Shown: positions 1 through 6,280, counted from the first letter of the stretch. The stretch is DNA of 6,335 nucleotides from Candidatus Effluviviaceae Genus I sp. (GCA_016867725.1 VGIX01000063.1:1-6335), one strand, 5' to 3'. Notes: generated by a model not told the origin, from the sequence alone. Numbers and translations: made by a program.

Positions 1-353
1 ACGGTGTAGAAGCGGTTGTTGCCGACGCCGGGGAACTCCTCGGTGCCGTCCCAGACGCCGTTTCGGCGGAACTTGTACTCGATCTGCTGGCCGGGCGTGA
101 AGCCGCCCCGCGTGACCTCGTAGATGCTGTCGCCGTCGGCGTCGGCCAGAGGCGTGAGGGGGGAGCCGCCCCAGCCGTTGAAGGTGCCCGCGATGTCCAC
201 GAAGTCGCTGCCGGGGTCGAAGGCGCCCAGCTCGATCTGATAGGACATGCGGACGCGGAAGGTGATCTCCACGGCGGGCGCGGCTCGCGGCGCGCCAGCG
301 GCGACGGCCGCGACGACCACGACGGCGATGGTCCTCGACAGGGTGCGGTTCAT
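1..353 (-). CDS. Exported protein with CBM20/CBM48-like carbohydrate-binding domain (partial, C-terminus beyond the window)
   Basis: Reading leftward from the ATG at 353, the frame stays open for 117 codons to the window edge, so the C-terminus is missing. Residues 1-27 form a Sec-type signal peptide: NRTLSR, then a hydrophobic run (IAVVVVAAVAA), with likely cleavage at APA|VEI. The mature part begins VEITFRVRMSYQIELGAF and contains FDPGSDFVDIAGTFNGWGG (45-63), DADGDSIYEV (71-80), QIEYKFRRNGVWDGTEEFPG (90-109) and NNRFYTV. The pattern IAGTFNGWG...L.D.DGD..YE......G..IEYKFR.NG.W is that of small beta-sandwich domains related to glycogen/starch-binding modules (CBM20, CBM48, AMPK-type). Such domains are common in secreted proteins of FCB-group bacteria, often beside other domains or a sorting tail. 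A GAGGG sequence 4 nt before the ATG can serve as ribosome binding site. The gene diverges from the barrel gene. Whether it binds a glucan, and whether more domains follow, cannot be seen here. Confidence 0.82.
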   Translation of the reverse strand, partial: MNRTLSRTIAVVVVAAVAAGAPRAAPAVEITFRVRMSYQIELGAFDPGSDFVDIAGTFNGWGGSPLTPLADADGDSIYEVTRGGFTPGQQIEYKFRRNGVWDGTEEFPGVGNNRFYT

Positions 354-406
354 GGGGCCCTCGGCTTCCTCGGCGAGCGCTCGGATGACTGCGGTTGCCA
401 CCATCC

Positions 407-435
407 ATGATAGCACGCCCGGCCTCCGCTGTCCG
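407..435 (-). promoter_or_regulatory. Candidate sigma-70-type promoter for the leftward CBM-like gene
   Basis: On the minus strand, CGGACA (430-435) and TATCAT (407-412) are separated by 17 nt. TATCAT matches 5 of 6 positions of the -10 consensus and CGGACA matches 4 of 6 of the -35. Transcription would start near 400 and give a leader of about 45 nt before the ATG at 353. AT-rich hexamers are rare in this sequence, which gives the match some weight. It is still a consensus match by eye. Confidence 0.45.
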
Positions 436-536
436 ATCCGGCCGCGGTGAGGCTCACCGTGCAGGATGCGTCGGGGCGCGTACCTTGCCGGGCTCGGGAG
501 CGGCAGGCGAACCGCCGTCCCGGGCAGATTGCCGCC

Positions 537-566
537 TTGCCTCTCACTTCGTCGAGCCGGTATCAT
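537..566 (+). promoter_or_regulatory. Candidate sigma-70-type promoter for the four-gene rightward cluster
   Basis: TTGCCT (537-542) and TATCAT (561-566) are separated by 18 nt. Transcription would start near 573, with a leader of about 64 nt before the ATG at 637. The -10 hexamer is the same as on the divergent side. No other good promoter is seen before the barrel gene, and the downstream spacers of 11, 11 and 62 nt leave little room for others, so this could drive 637-5583. The rest of the 354-636 spacer shows no coding signal or repeat. Confidence 0.45.
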
Positions 567-636
567 CGTGGGCGAGGTTCGCGCGAGTCGGCAGCGTTCC
601 CAACGCAGTCGCAGGTGGCGTACGGAGGTGCGCGTG

Positions 637-1221
637 ATGAGAACAACGTTCGTATCGTGGACCGTGGGCCTCGCGGCCGCCGTGCTTCTCTCCGGTCCCG
701 CGCTGGCCGCCCCGACGGGGCTGGGGGTCGGCGTGCACGGCGGCTACGGCCAGTCGGCGGACGCGGAGAGCGGCAGCCCCCTGGCGGGGGCGCACGTGCT
801 GCTGAACGTCGCACCGTGGCTCGGTGTCGTCGGATCGGTCGAGTTCAAGTTCAAGGAAGACCACGTGGAGAGCGGGATCGACTACGACGTGACGAGCTAT
901 CCGATCAACCTCCTCGGCCGCATCTACCTCCCGATGGGCAGTCTGAACCCCTACGTCACCGGCGGCATGCAGTACAAGGTCATCCGCTACGGCGGCAACC
1001 TGTTCGAGGACTTCGAGCTGGACGACGGCGAGAACTCGTTCGGCTGGGTCGCCGGCGTCGGCGCCTCACTCAGCCCGGCCGGCAGCATCGAGCTCTTCGG
1101 AGAGGTCCTGTACGAGTCGAACGACCCCGAGCGCGATCTCGGGAGCGCCGTCGAGGACGCCAAGGACTTCCGGTACGACCAATGGAGCGCGCGCGCAGGG
1201 ATCACGCTGATCCTGAACTGA
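637..1221 (+). CDS. Exported outer-membrane beta-barrel protein
   Basis: This 194-residue protein starts at the ATG at 637, chosen because GGAGG (624-628) sits 8 nt upstream and a signal peptide begins there at once. The open frame extends upstream to 466, but that part is arginine-rich and overlaps the candidate promoter. Residues 1-24 are a signal peptide (MRTTFVSWTVGLAAAVLLSG) with likely cleavage at ALA|APT. The mature part is a series of amphipathic, glycine- and aromatic-rich strands: GLGVGVHGGYG, HVLLNVAPWLGVVGSVEFKF, YPINLLGRIYL, PYVTGGMQYKVIRYG, FGWVAGVGASLSP, SIELFGEVLYES and WSARAGITLIL. Acidic loops lie between them. Length and pattern fit the eight-stranded OmpA/OmpX-like barrels (OMP_b-brl, OmpW-like). 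Such proteins sit in the outer membrane; the specific role is unknown. It ends in Asn, not the Phe typical of proteobacterial barrels. It is the first gene of a probable operon, 11 nt before the FGE-like gene. Confidence 0.8.
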   Translation: MRTTFVSWTVGLAAAVLLSGPALAAPTGLGVGVHGGYGQSADAESGSPLAGAHVLLNVAPWLGVVGSVEFKFKEDHVESGIDYDVTSYPINLLGRIYLPMGSLNPYVTGGMQYKVIRYGGNLFEDFELDDGENSFGWVAGVGASLSPAGSIELFGEVLYESNDPERDLGSAVEDAKDFRYDQWSARAGITLILN

Positions 1222-1232
1222 TCGGGGGGTGC

Positions 1233-2201
1233 ATGAGAGGCGCCGGCCGGTCGCTGGCCGCATGGTGTTGCGTTGTGCTCGCGGCGTCGGCATCGGGGGC
1301 CGCGGCCGCCGACTCCGTGCGGACATGGAGCCCGGAGCCCCTGGCGGGCATGGTCCTCGTGCCCGCCGGGGCGTTCACGATGGGCGACGGGGCGGCCCCG
1401 TGCGGCAAGAGCCCGCACCGCGTGACGCTCACCCGCGGCTTCCGCCTCGGGCGGCGCGAGGTGACCAACCTCGAGTACCTCGAGGCGGTCCGGTGGGCCT
1501 TCGACCGGGGCTACGTCAACGCCACGCCCGCTTCGGTGATGGACGGTCTGGACGAAGGCGGCGTCGAGCTTCTGGACCTCGACAACGCCGACTGCGAGAT
1601 CGCGTTCTCCGGCGGCGCCTTCGCCCTGCGCGACGCGGGCCGGGGCGTCAATGCCGACCATCCCGTCAAGTGCGTGACGTGGTACGGCGCGGCGCGGTAC
1701 TGCGACTGGCTGAGTCTGCGGGCCGGGCTGCCGCGCGCCTATCGGCACGACGGTGACTGGGCCTGCAACGGCGGAGACCCCTACGGGGCGCAGGGGTTCC
1801 GCCTGCCCACCGACGCGGAGTGGGAGTACGCGGGGCAGTACGACGACGGCCGTTTCTTCCCGTGGGGCGACGATCCGCCCGACGCTGGCCGCGTCAACTG
1901 CTGCTGGACCCTCGGCTGGACCACGCCCGTGGGGAGCTACGCCGACGCGCCCGAGGCGCTCGGGCTCTCGGACATGGCCGGGAACGTCTGGGAGTGGTGC
2001 AACGACTGGCACACCTGCGATCCGGGCAGGGCCGCTGTCACCGATCCCGTCGGGCCGCCCGCCGGCGCGGGGCGCGTCGTACGAGGCGGCTCGTGGCAGC
2101 GGGTCGGTCCGGCGTTCCTCAGGGCCGCGCGGTTCTGCGGGAGCCTCGAAGGGGGGAGCGACCACTTCGGGTTCCGTGTTGCGGTGACCGCAGCCCCGTG
2201 A
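1233..2201 (+). CDS. Exported SUMF1/FGE-fold protein lacking the catalytic cysteine pair
   Basis: This 322-residue protein starts at the ATG at 1233 behind a G-rich stretch, 11 nt after the barrel gene. The frame is open upstream to 447, but that part is a shadow of the barrel gene. Residues 1-26 are a signal peptide (GRSLAAWCCVVLAASASGAAAA|DS). The rest is a full formylglycine-generating-enzyme/sulfatase-modifying-factor domain: GMVLVPAGAFTMG (39-51), GRREVTNLEYLEAV (73-86), HPVKCVTWYGAARYCDWLS (143-161), GFRLPTDAEWEYA (188-200), FFPWGDD (208-214), LGLSDMAGNVWEWCNDW (243-259), RVVRGGSW (281-288) and FGFRVAV (312-318). True FGEs have two active-site cysteines between GGS and GFR. Here that segment reads FLRAARFCGSLEGG, with Arg at the aligned position of the second cysteine and none at the first. 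Family members of this kind usually act in other roles or have no known function. The mature part carries ten cysteines, probably for disulfides outside the cytoplasm. Sulfatase activation is unlikely. Confidence 0.88.
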   Translation: MRGAGRSLAAWCCVVLAASASGAAAADSVRTWSPEPLAGMVLVPAGAFTMGDGAAPCGKSPHRVTLTRGFRLGRREVTNLEYLEAVRWAFDRGYVNATPASVMDGLDEGGVELLDLDNADCEIAFSGGAFALRDAGRGVNADHPVKCVTWYGAARYCDWLSLRAGLPRAYRHDGDWACNGGDPYGAQGFRLPTDAEWEYAGQYDDGRFFPWGDDPPDAGRVNCCWTLGWTTPVGSYADAPEALGLSDMAGNVWEWCNDWHTCDPGRAAVTDPVGPPAGAGRVVRGGSWQRVGPAFLRAARFCGSLEGGSDHFGFRVAVTAAP

Positions 2202-2212
2202 GGGGAGGGAGC

Positions 2213-2770
2213 GTGGAGCTCGCGCTCAGCATTCTCATCGGCCTCGGCCTCTCCGCCGCGTGCGGGTACCGCGTGTTCGTGCCGTTCCTCGTCCTCAGCA
2301 TCGCCGCGATGACGGGCCACGTGACGCTGGCGCAGGGGTTCCAGTGGATCGGGACGCCGTACGCGCTCACGGCCTTCGCCGTGGCGACCGTGCTCGAGGT
2401 GGTCGCGTACTACGTCCCCTGGGTGGACAACCTGATGGACGCCGCGGCGACCCCCGCGGCGGTCGTGGCGGGGATCCTGATCACGGCGTCGGTGGTCGGA
2501 GACGTCTCGCCGTTTCTGAGGTGGTCGCTGGCCGTCATCGCGGGCGGGGGCGTCGCGGGGGCCATCCAGGCGGCGACCGTCGTGGTGCGCGGCACGTCCT
2601 CCGCGACGACCGGCGGCCTGGGCAACCCCGTCGTGGCCACAGGCGAGCTGGGAGGTTCCATCGTCACGTCCATCCTCGCGGTCCTCGTCCCCATCGCGGC
2701 CGTGCTCCTGGTCGTTCTTCTGCTCGTTCTGATCATCAGGTTCGCCCGCCGGCGGATCGAGGCGTGTTAG
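2213..2770 (+). CDS. DUF4126 family integral membrane protein
   Basis: This 185-residue protein starts at GTG 2213, preceded by GGGGAGGGA (2202-2210), a strong ribosome binding site in the 11-nt gap after the FGE-like gene. There is no cleaved signal; hydrophobic segments lie at about 4-33, 50-70, 80-97, 101-125 and 147-177, with a basic RFARRR tail. DUF4126 hallmarks are present: GLSAACGYRVFVPFLVLS (12-29), GFQWIG (42-47), EVVAYYVPWVDNLMD (62-76), TPAAVVAG (80-87), SVVGDVSPFLRW (93-104) and RGTSSATTGGLGNPVVATGE (126-145). Length is typical of the family. It should sit in the inner membrane. The family has no established function to my knowledge. The conserved polar GTSSATTGGLGNP loop and the E..YY.PW.DN motif inside or beside membrane helices hint at transport or binding rather than a structural role, but that is a guess. 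Confidence 0.85.
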   Translation: MELALSILIGLGLSAACGYRVFVPFLVLSIAAMTGHVTLAQGFQWIGTPYALTAFAVATVLEVVAYYVPWVDNLMDAAATPAAVVAGILITASVVGDVSPFLRWSLAVIAGGGVAGAIQAATVVVRGTSSATTGGLGNPVVATGELGGSIVTSILAVLVPIAAVLLVVLLLVLIIRFARRRIEAC

Positions 2771-2832
2771 CGGCGCGGGCGCCGGACCGGGCGGCGCCTC
2801 AGTCCGTCACGGACAGAGAGCGAGGCGGTGTC
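2771..2832 (+). promoter_or_regulatory. 62-nt spacer with two dyads before the nuclease gene
   Basis: GGCGCC occurs at 2778-2783 and 2793-2798 and can pair across a 9-nt loop. Just downstream, GTCCG (2802-2806) and CGGAC (2810-2814) form a 5-bp dyad around TCA. GAGG at 2822-2825, 7 nt before the ATG at 2833, is the likely ribosome binding site. There is no T-run, so a rho-independent terminator is unlikely. An RNA structure that adjusts nuclease expression within the operon is possible, but short GC-rich dyads are common by chance at this base composition. Confidence 0.25.
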
Positions 2833-5583
2833 ATGCGGCAGACGGCACTCCGGGCGACGATCGCGGGGCTCCTGATCGCCGTCGCGGTCCCCGGCGCGTA
2901 CGCGGGCGTCCTCATCTCCGAGATGTGCGACCCCCGCCTGAACTACCTCACCGACAGGTTCATCGAGATCTACAACGCGGGGGCGGCCTCCGTGGACCTC
3001 ACGGGGTGGTCTCTGGTGGCGGTGGGGAACTGGGGCGACATCTTCACCTGGCCGCTCTCGGGATCGATCGAGCCCGGCGAGGCGCTCGTCGCAGGCGACC
3101 GCACCACGACCATCCCTTTCCAGGTGGACTTCGCGGACGAGGCTTGGTCGAGCAACAACAGCCTCTGGAACGGGAAGGTCGGGGACGGAGCGAAGCTGCT
3201 TAACGCAAGCTCGATCGTCGTCGACTACGCCGTCGTGGACGGCACGGCGTTCGAGAACGAGGACTACGTCCGCAAGTACGGCGTCGTCAACCCCTCGACG
3301 ACCTACGATCCGTCGGAGTGGACCGCGACCGAGGTCGACTATCCCACGGACGGAAGCCCTGGGACCCACTCCTCCGCGCCGCCGACGCCGGGCCCGGTCG
3401 TGTCCGACGTCGCGACCGACCCTCCCGCGCCCCTTGCCGGTGAGGCCGTGCACGTCGAGGCCGTCGTCACCGACACGGTCGCGATCGCCACGGTGTCGCT
3501 CTTCTGGGGCGTGTCGCAGTTCTCGCTCCCGAACGAGATCCCCATGTCGCCCGCGTCGAGGAGCGTGTACCGCACGGACGAGGCCATCCCTGGGCAGAAC
3601 GCGGGGACGACCGTGTACTTCCGCATCCACGCGACGAACAGCATTCCCGGCACGACCATCACCGACATCCGGAGCTACTCCCTTCCGTTCGTCGTGTCGG
3701 TGAGCGCCGTGCAGGGGACGGGCGGAAGCTCGCCGTACAACGGGTATGCGGTCATCACGCACGGAGTGGTCACCGGCAGTTACGGAACGCTCTTCTCCAT
3801 CCAGGACGGGAGCGGCCCGCGGTCCGGGCTCTGGGCGCGCGCCGCCTCCGCGCCCGCCGAGGGGGACTCCGTGACCGTCCGCGGCACCGTCACCGAGAAC
3901 GCCGACGTCGTGTACGCGGGCACCACGATGCTCGTGGGCGCCATCGTGACGGGCGCCGTACCCGGCGCCGGGCTTCCGGATCCGGCCGTCGTGTCCACGG
4001 CCGCGTCCTCGTCCGAGGACTACGAGGGCGTGCTCGTGAGGGTCGAGGGCGCGGTCTGCACGAACGCGCTCCTCGGCTCGGGGCGGTGGCAGGTGGACGA
4101 CGGGAGCGGCCCGGGGCGCGTGGACGACCTCGGCTACGCGTCCCAGCCCGCGCTCGGAACGGCCTACGACGTCGTCGGGCCGGTCATCTACGCCGACGGC
4201 GCCTTCGCGCTCGAGCCGCGCCGCGCCGCCGACGTCGTGTGGGCGGGCGATGCCGCGGCGCCGTCCATCTACCAGGTCTACGCGGAGACGGAGACGACTC
4301 TCATCGTCGCGTTCTCCGAGCCCGTGGACGCGACGACCTGCGGCACGGCGACGAGCTACACCATCGAAGGGCTGACCGTCGTCGGCGCCGCGAGAGACGC
4401 GCACCACGCCGACCGCGCGGTGCTCACGGTCTCGACCATGTCGCCCGGCGAGTACTGGCTTGTCGTGGACGGGGTCGAGGACCTCTACGCGAACGCCATG
4501 GACAGCGTGAGCTTCTCCTTCGACTTCGTGGACGTCACGGTGCCGCCCGGCTACTACGCCGCCGCCGAGGGTCTGGCGGGCGACGACCTCCGCGCGGCCC
4601 TGCACGAGATCACCGACGGCCACACGGTCCTCCCGTACTCGTACTCGTGGGAGGCGTTCTACACGACCGACGACAAGCCGAACGGGAAGGTGTGGGACAT
4701 GTACTCGGACGTCCCGGGCGGCGAGCCGCCGTACGAGTACACCTTCGGCGTTGATCAGGGCGGGATCGGGGGCGTGGAGGGCACGGGGTACAACCGCGAG
4801 CATGTCTGGCCTTCGAGCTGGTCGGGCGGCGAGCTTCTGCCGAAGTACTCCGACCTCCACACGATCTATCCGACCGACAACTTCGTCAACAACCAGCGCG
4901 GCAACGACCCCTACGGTGAGGTCGCGTCGCCGACCTGGACCTCACTGAACGGGAGCAGGAAGGGCAACTGCGTGTACCCAGGCTATTCGGGGCCCGCGTT
5001 CGAGCCGATCGACGAGTACAAGGGCGACTTCGCGCGGACGTTCTTCTACGTCACAGTGCGGTACCATACCGAGGACGCCGCCTGGTCAGGCAGCGCCATG
5101 ACCGACGGCGCCGACATCCTGCCCTGGGCGGTCAGCCTCCTGCTCGGCTGGCACGAGGCCGACCCCGTCGACCGCAAGGAGCTCGAGCGGAACGGGACCG
5201 TCTACGCTATGCAGGGGAACAGGAACCCGTTCATCGACCGCCCCGAGTTCGCGGACCGCATGTATCAGGCCGCGGCCGTCGGCGACGGCGACGCGCCGGG
5301 CGCTCCGGTCATCGCGCTCCACCAGAGCGCGCCGAACCCCTCCGCGCGCTCGACGACCATCCGGTTCGCGCTTCCGGCGGCGACCGATGTCCGTCTGCGC
5401 GTGTACGACGCCGCGGGGCGGCTCGTGCGCGTGCTCGCCGACGGCCCGTTCGGACCCGGCGAGCACGAGGTCTCGTGGGACGGTCGCAACGCGGCCGGGC
5501 GCGAGGTCGCGGCCTCGGTGTACTTCTACTCGATGGAGGCCGACGGTTTCCGCGACGCGCGGAAGCTCGTCCTGCTCAGGTGA
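2833..5583 (+). CDS. Secreted multidomain endonuclease I family nuclease (lamin-tail, OB-like, Ig-like and C-terminal FlgD-like domains)
   Basis: This 916-residue protein starts at ATG 2833, where a signal peptide begins (1-24, GLLIAVAVPGAYA|GV). Domains in order: a lamin-tail domain (about 25-180; VLISEMCDPR, DRFIEIYNAG, VDLTGWSLV); an Ig-like domain (187-285; VVSDVATDPPAPLAGE); two OB-like segments (289-383 with FSIQDGSG, 385-470 with WQVDDGSG), as in large extracellular nucleases; an SbsA-like Ig domain (476-568; TLIVAFSEPVD); the endonuclease I catalytic domain (573-814); and a FlgD-like C-terminal domain (830-916). The catalytic core is intact: NREHVWPSSW (654-663), with E656 and H657 matching the metal ligand and general base of Vvn/EndA-type His-Me nucleases, and DNFVNNQRGNDPYGE (682-696), where N686 or N687 is the metal-binding Asn. 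GDFARTFFYVTVRY and GNRNPFIDRPEFADR are also family signatures. It probably cleaves DNA and RNA nonspecifically outside the cell. The tail (APNPSARSTTIRF...YDAAGRLVR...KLVLLR) resembles type IX-like sorting domains and may direct secretion or anchoring. Confidence 0.9.
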   Translation: MRQTALRATIAGLLIAVAVPGAYAGVLISEMCDPRLNYLTDRFIEIYNAGAASVDLTGWSLVAVGNWGDIFTWPLSGSIEPGEALVAGDRTTTIPFQVDFADEAWSSNNSLWNGKVGDGAKLLNASSIVVDYAVVDGTAFENEDYVRKYGVVNPSTTYDPSEWTATEVDYPTDGSPGTHSSAPPTPGPVVSDVATDPPAPLAGEAVHVEAVVTDTVAIATVSLFWGVSQFSLPNEIPMSPASRSVYRTDEAIPGQNAGTTVYFRIHATNSIPGTTITDIRSYSLPFVVSVSAVQGTGGSSPYNGYAVITHGVVTGSYGTLFSIQDGSGPRSGLWARAASAPAEGDSVTVRGTVTENADVVYAGTTMLVGAIVTGAVPGAGLPDPAVVSTAASSSEDYEGVLVRVEGAVCTNALLGSGRWQVDDGSGPGRVDDLGYASQPALGTAYDVVGPVIYADGAFALEPRRAADVVWAGDAAAPSIYQVYAETETTLIVAFSEPVDATTCGTATSYTIEGLTVVGAARDAHHADRAVLTVSTMSPGEYWLVVDGVEDLYANAMDSVSFSFDFVDVTVPPGYYAAAEGLAGDDLRAALHEITDGHTVLPYSYSWEAFYTTDDKPNGKVWDMYSDVPGGEPPYEYTFGVDQGGIGGVEGTGYNREHVWPSSWSGGELLPKYSDLHTIYPTDNFVNNQRGNDPYGEVASPTWTSLNGSRKGNCVYPGYSGPAFEPIDEYKGDFARTFFYVTVRYHTEDAAWSGSAMTDGADILPWAVSLLLGWHEADPVDRKELERNGTVYAMQGNRNPFIDRPEFADRMYQAAAVGDGDAPGAPVIALHQSAPNPSARSTTIRFALPAATDVRLRVYDAAGRLVRVLADGPFGPGEHEVSWDGRNAAGREVAASVYFYSMEADGFRDARKLVLLR

Positions 5584-5600
5584 CGGCACCGAGGACGCCC

Positions 5601-5629
5601 TTGTCAGACAGTCCGGTCTGTTGCACAAT
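5601..5629 (+). promoter_or_regulatory. Candidate promoter of the lipoprotein gene, overlapped by a dyad
   Basis: TTGTCA (5601-5606, 5 of 6 to the -35 consensus) and CACAAT (5624-5629, 4 of 6 to the -10) are 17 nt apart. Transcription would start near 5636, about 55 nt before the ATG at 5691. The spacer holds the inverted repeat CAGAC (5605-5609) / GTCTG (5616-5620), and the outer TTGT (5601-5604) can pair with ACAA (5625-5628). The dyad therefore covers both promoter boxes, as an operator would. It could instead be a weak hairpin ending the nuclease transcript, but it has no T-run. Confidence 0.45.
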
Positions 5630-5690
5630 CGCCGCCTTGGGAGTGAGGGTCTCAGAAACCAGGGGCGCGGACCGCGCGGGAGGCAGGACG

Positions 5691-6221
5691 ATGCTGGTTC
5701 GTTGGCGGAGGATGGCGCATCTCGGAGTCGTCGTGTTGCTCGTCGCCGTGGTCGCCGCCGGCTGCGGCAAGAAGAGCGAGGAGAAGCTCGCCGAGGGCCT
5801 GATGGAGAAGACCATCGAGGGGGCGACCGGAGGCGATGCAGATGTCGACCTCGGCGGCGGCGATGTCACGATCAAGACGCAGGAAGGCACCACGACCATC
5901 TCGGAGACGAGCGAGTGGCCGGGGGACATGTTCGACGGTGTGCCGAAGTTCACCTACGGCAAGGTGACGAACGTGACCCGTCTCGACCAGACACAGAGCG
6001 GTCAGAAGACGGTCAGCGTCCACCTGAGCGAGCTGGAGGGTGGAGGGGCCGAGAAGTACGCGAAGGAGCTCGAGGCAGCCGGCTGGGACATGCAGGTCGT
6101 GATGTCAGCGGGCGAGGGCGGGATGATCAACGCCCAGAAGGGCGACCTCGGACTGGCTCTCATGTACAACACCACCGAGAAGCACGCGGTGCTGAGCGTC
6201 CTCAAGGGGCTCGACGAGTAG
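5691..6221 (+). CDS. Small putative lipoprotein of unknown function
   Basis: This 176-residue protein starts at ATG 5691, with GGGAGG (5678-5683) 7 nt upstream; the frame is open further upstream, but that part overlaps the nuclease gene's end. A second Met at residue 8 is a less likely start. Residues 1-24 are a lipoprotein signal: basic LVRWRRM, a hydrophobic run (LGVVVLLVAVV) and the lipobox AAG|C with the acylated Cys at 25. The mature start CGKKSEEKLAEGLMEKTIEG is charged and probably helical, followed by an acidic Gly/Asp linker (ATGGDADVDLGGGDVTIKT, 45-63). The C-terminal part looks like a small alpha/beta fold: SEWPGDMFDGVPKFTYGKV, KTVSVHLSEL, AEKYAKELEAAGWDMQVVM and LALMYNTTEKHAVLSVLKG. 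The layout EKAxEGATGGxADVD, then an IKT strand, then a domain in which a residual is computed by Y/KELEAAGW, recurs in uncharacterised bacterial lipoproteins. I cannot name a function. It should be anchored to a membrane and face the periplasm or surface. Confidence 0.8.
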   Translation: MLVRWRRMAHLGVVVLLVAVVAAGCGKKSEEKLAEGLMEKTIEGATGGDADVDLGGGDVTIKTQEGTTTISETSEWPGDMFDGVPKFTYGKVTNVTRLDQTQSGQKTVSVHLSELEGGGAEKYAKELEAAGWDMQVVMSAGEGGMINAQKGDLGLALMYNTTEKHAVLSVLKGLDE

Positions 6222-6249
6222 GATCCCCGAGAGCCTGATGCTGCACGCG

Positions 6250-6280
6250 GGGCCCGCCCTTCTCGGCGAGGGCCCTTCTC
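6250..6280 (+). terminator. Possible rho-independent terminator after the lipoprotein gene
   Basis: GCCCTT (6256-6261) pairs with GAGGGC (6268-6273) around the loop CTCGGC, with one T-G wobble; alternatively GGGCCC at 6250-6255 pairs with 6270-6275 across 14 nt. A pyrimidine tail, TTCTCTC (6276-6282), follows. It lies 28 nt after the lipoprotein stop and before a new start, where a terminator is expected. The tail is short of true T-run quality, as is common at this GC content. Confidence 0.5.

Noticed and set aside
466-636. Upstream extension of the barrel gene by 57 codons.
   Set aside because: It would cover the candidate promoter and put an Arg-rich stretch before the signal peptide; GGAGG at 624-628 fits the ATG at 637.
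447-1232. Upstream extension of the FGE-like gene that would make a 584-residue protein.
   Set aside because: The extra part is Arg/Gly-rich, reads the barrel gene out of frame, and would bury the signal peptide that begins at 1233.
987-2165. A 392-codon open frame on the minus strand, antisense to the barrel and FGE-like genes.
   Set aside because: Low-complexity Pro/Arg/Ala/Val composition and no motif; the plus strand carries two well-supported genes here.
1233-2201. A true sulfatase-activating formylglycine-generating enzyme.
   Set aside because: The two active-site cysteines are missing and no sulfatase gene is in the window.
2767-4860. A 697-codon open frame on the minus strand, antisense to the nuclease gene.
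   Set aside because: It is Arg-, Val-, His- and Asp-rich with no recognisable motif, and the plus-strand frame encodes clear conserved domains over the same bases. Long antisense frames are expected when third positions are nearly all G or C.
2833-5583. The nuclease as part of an anti-phage or toxin system.
   Set aside because: It has a signal peptide, surface-type accessory domains and a sorting-like tail, and no immunity, sensor or recombinase gene is nearby; an extracellular scavenging or matrix role is simpler.
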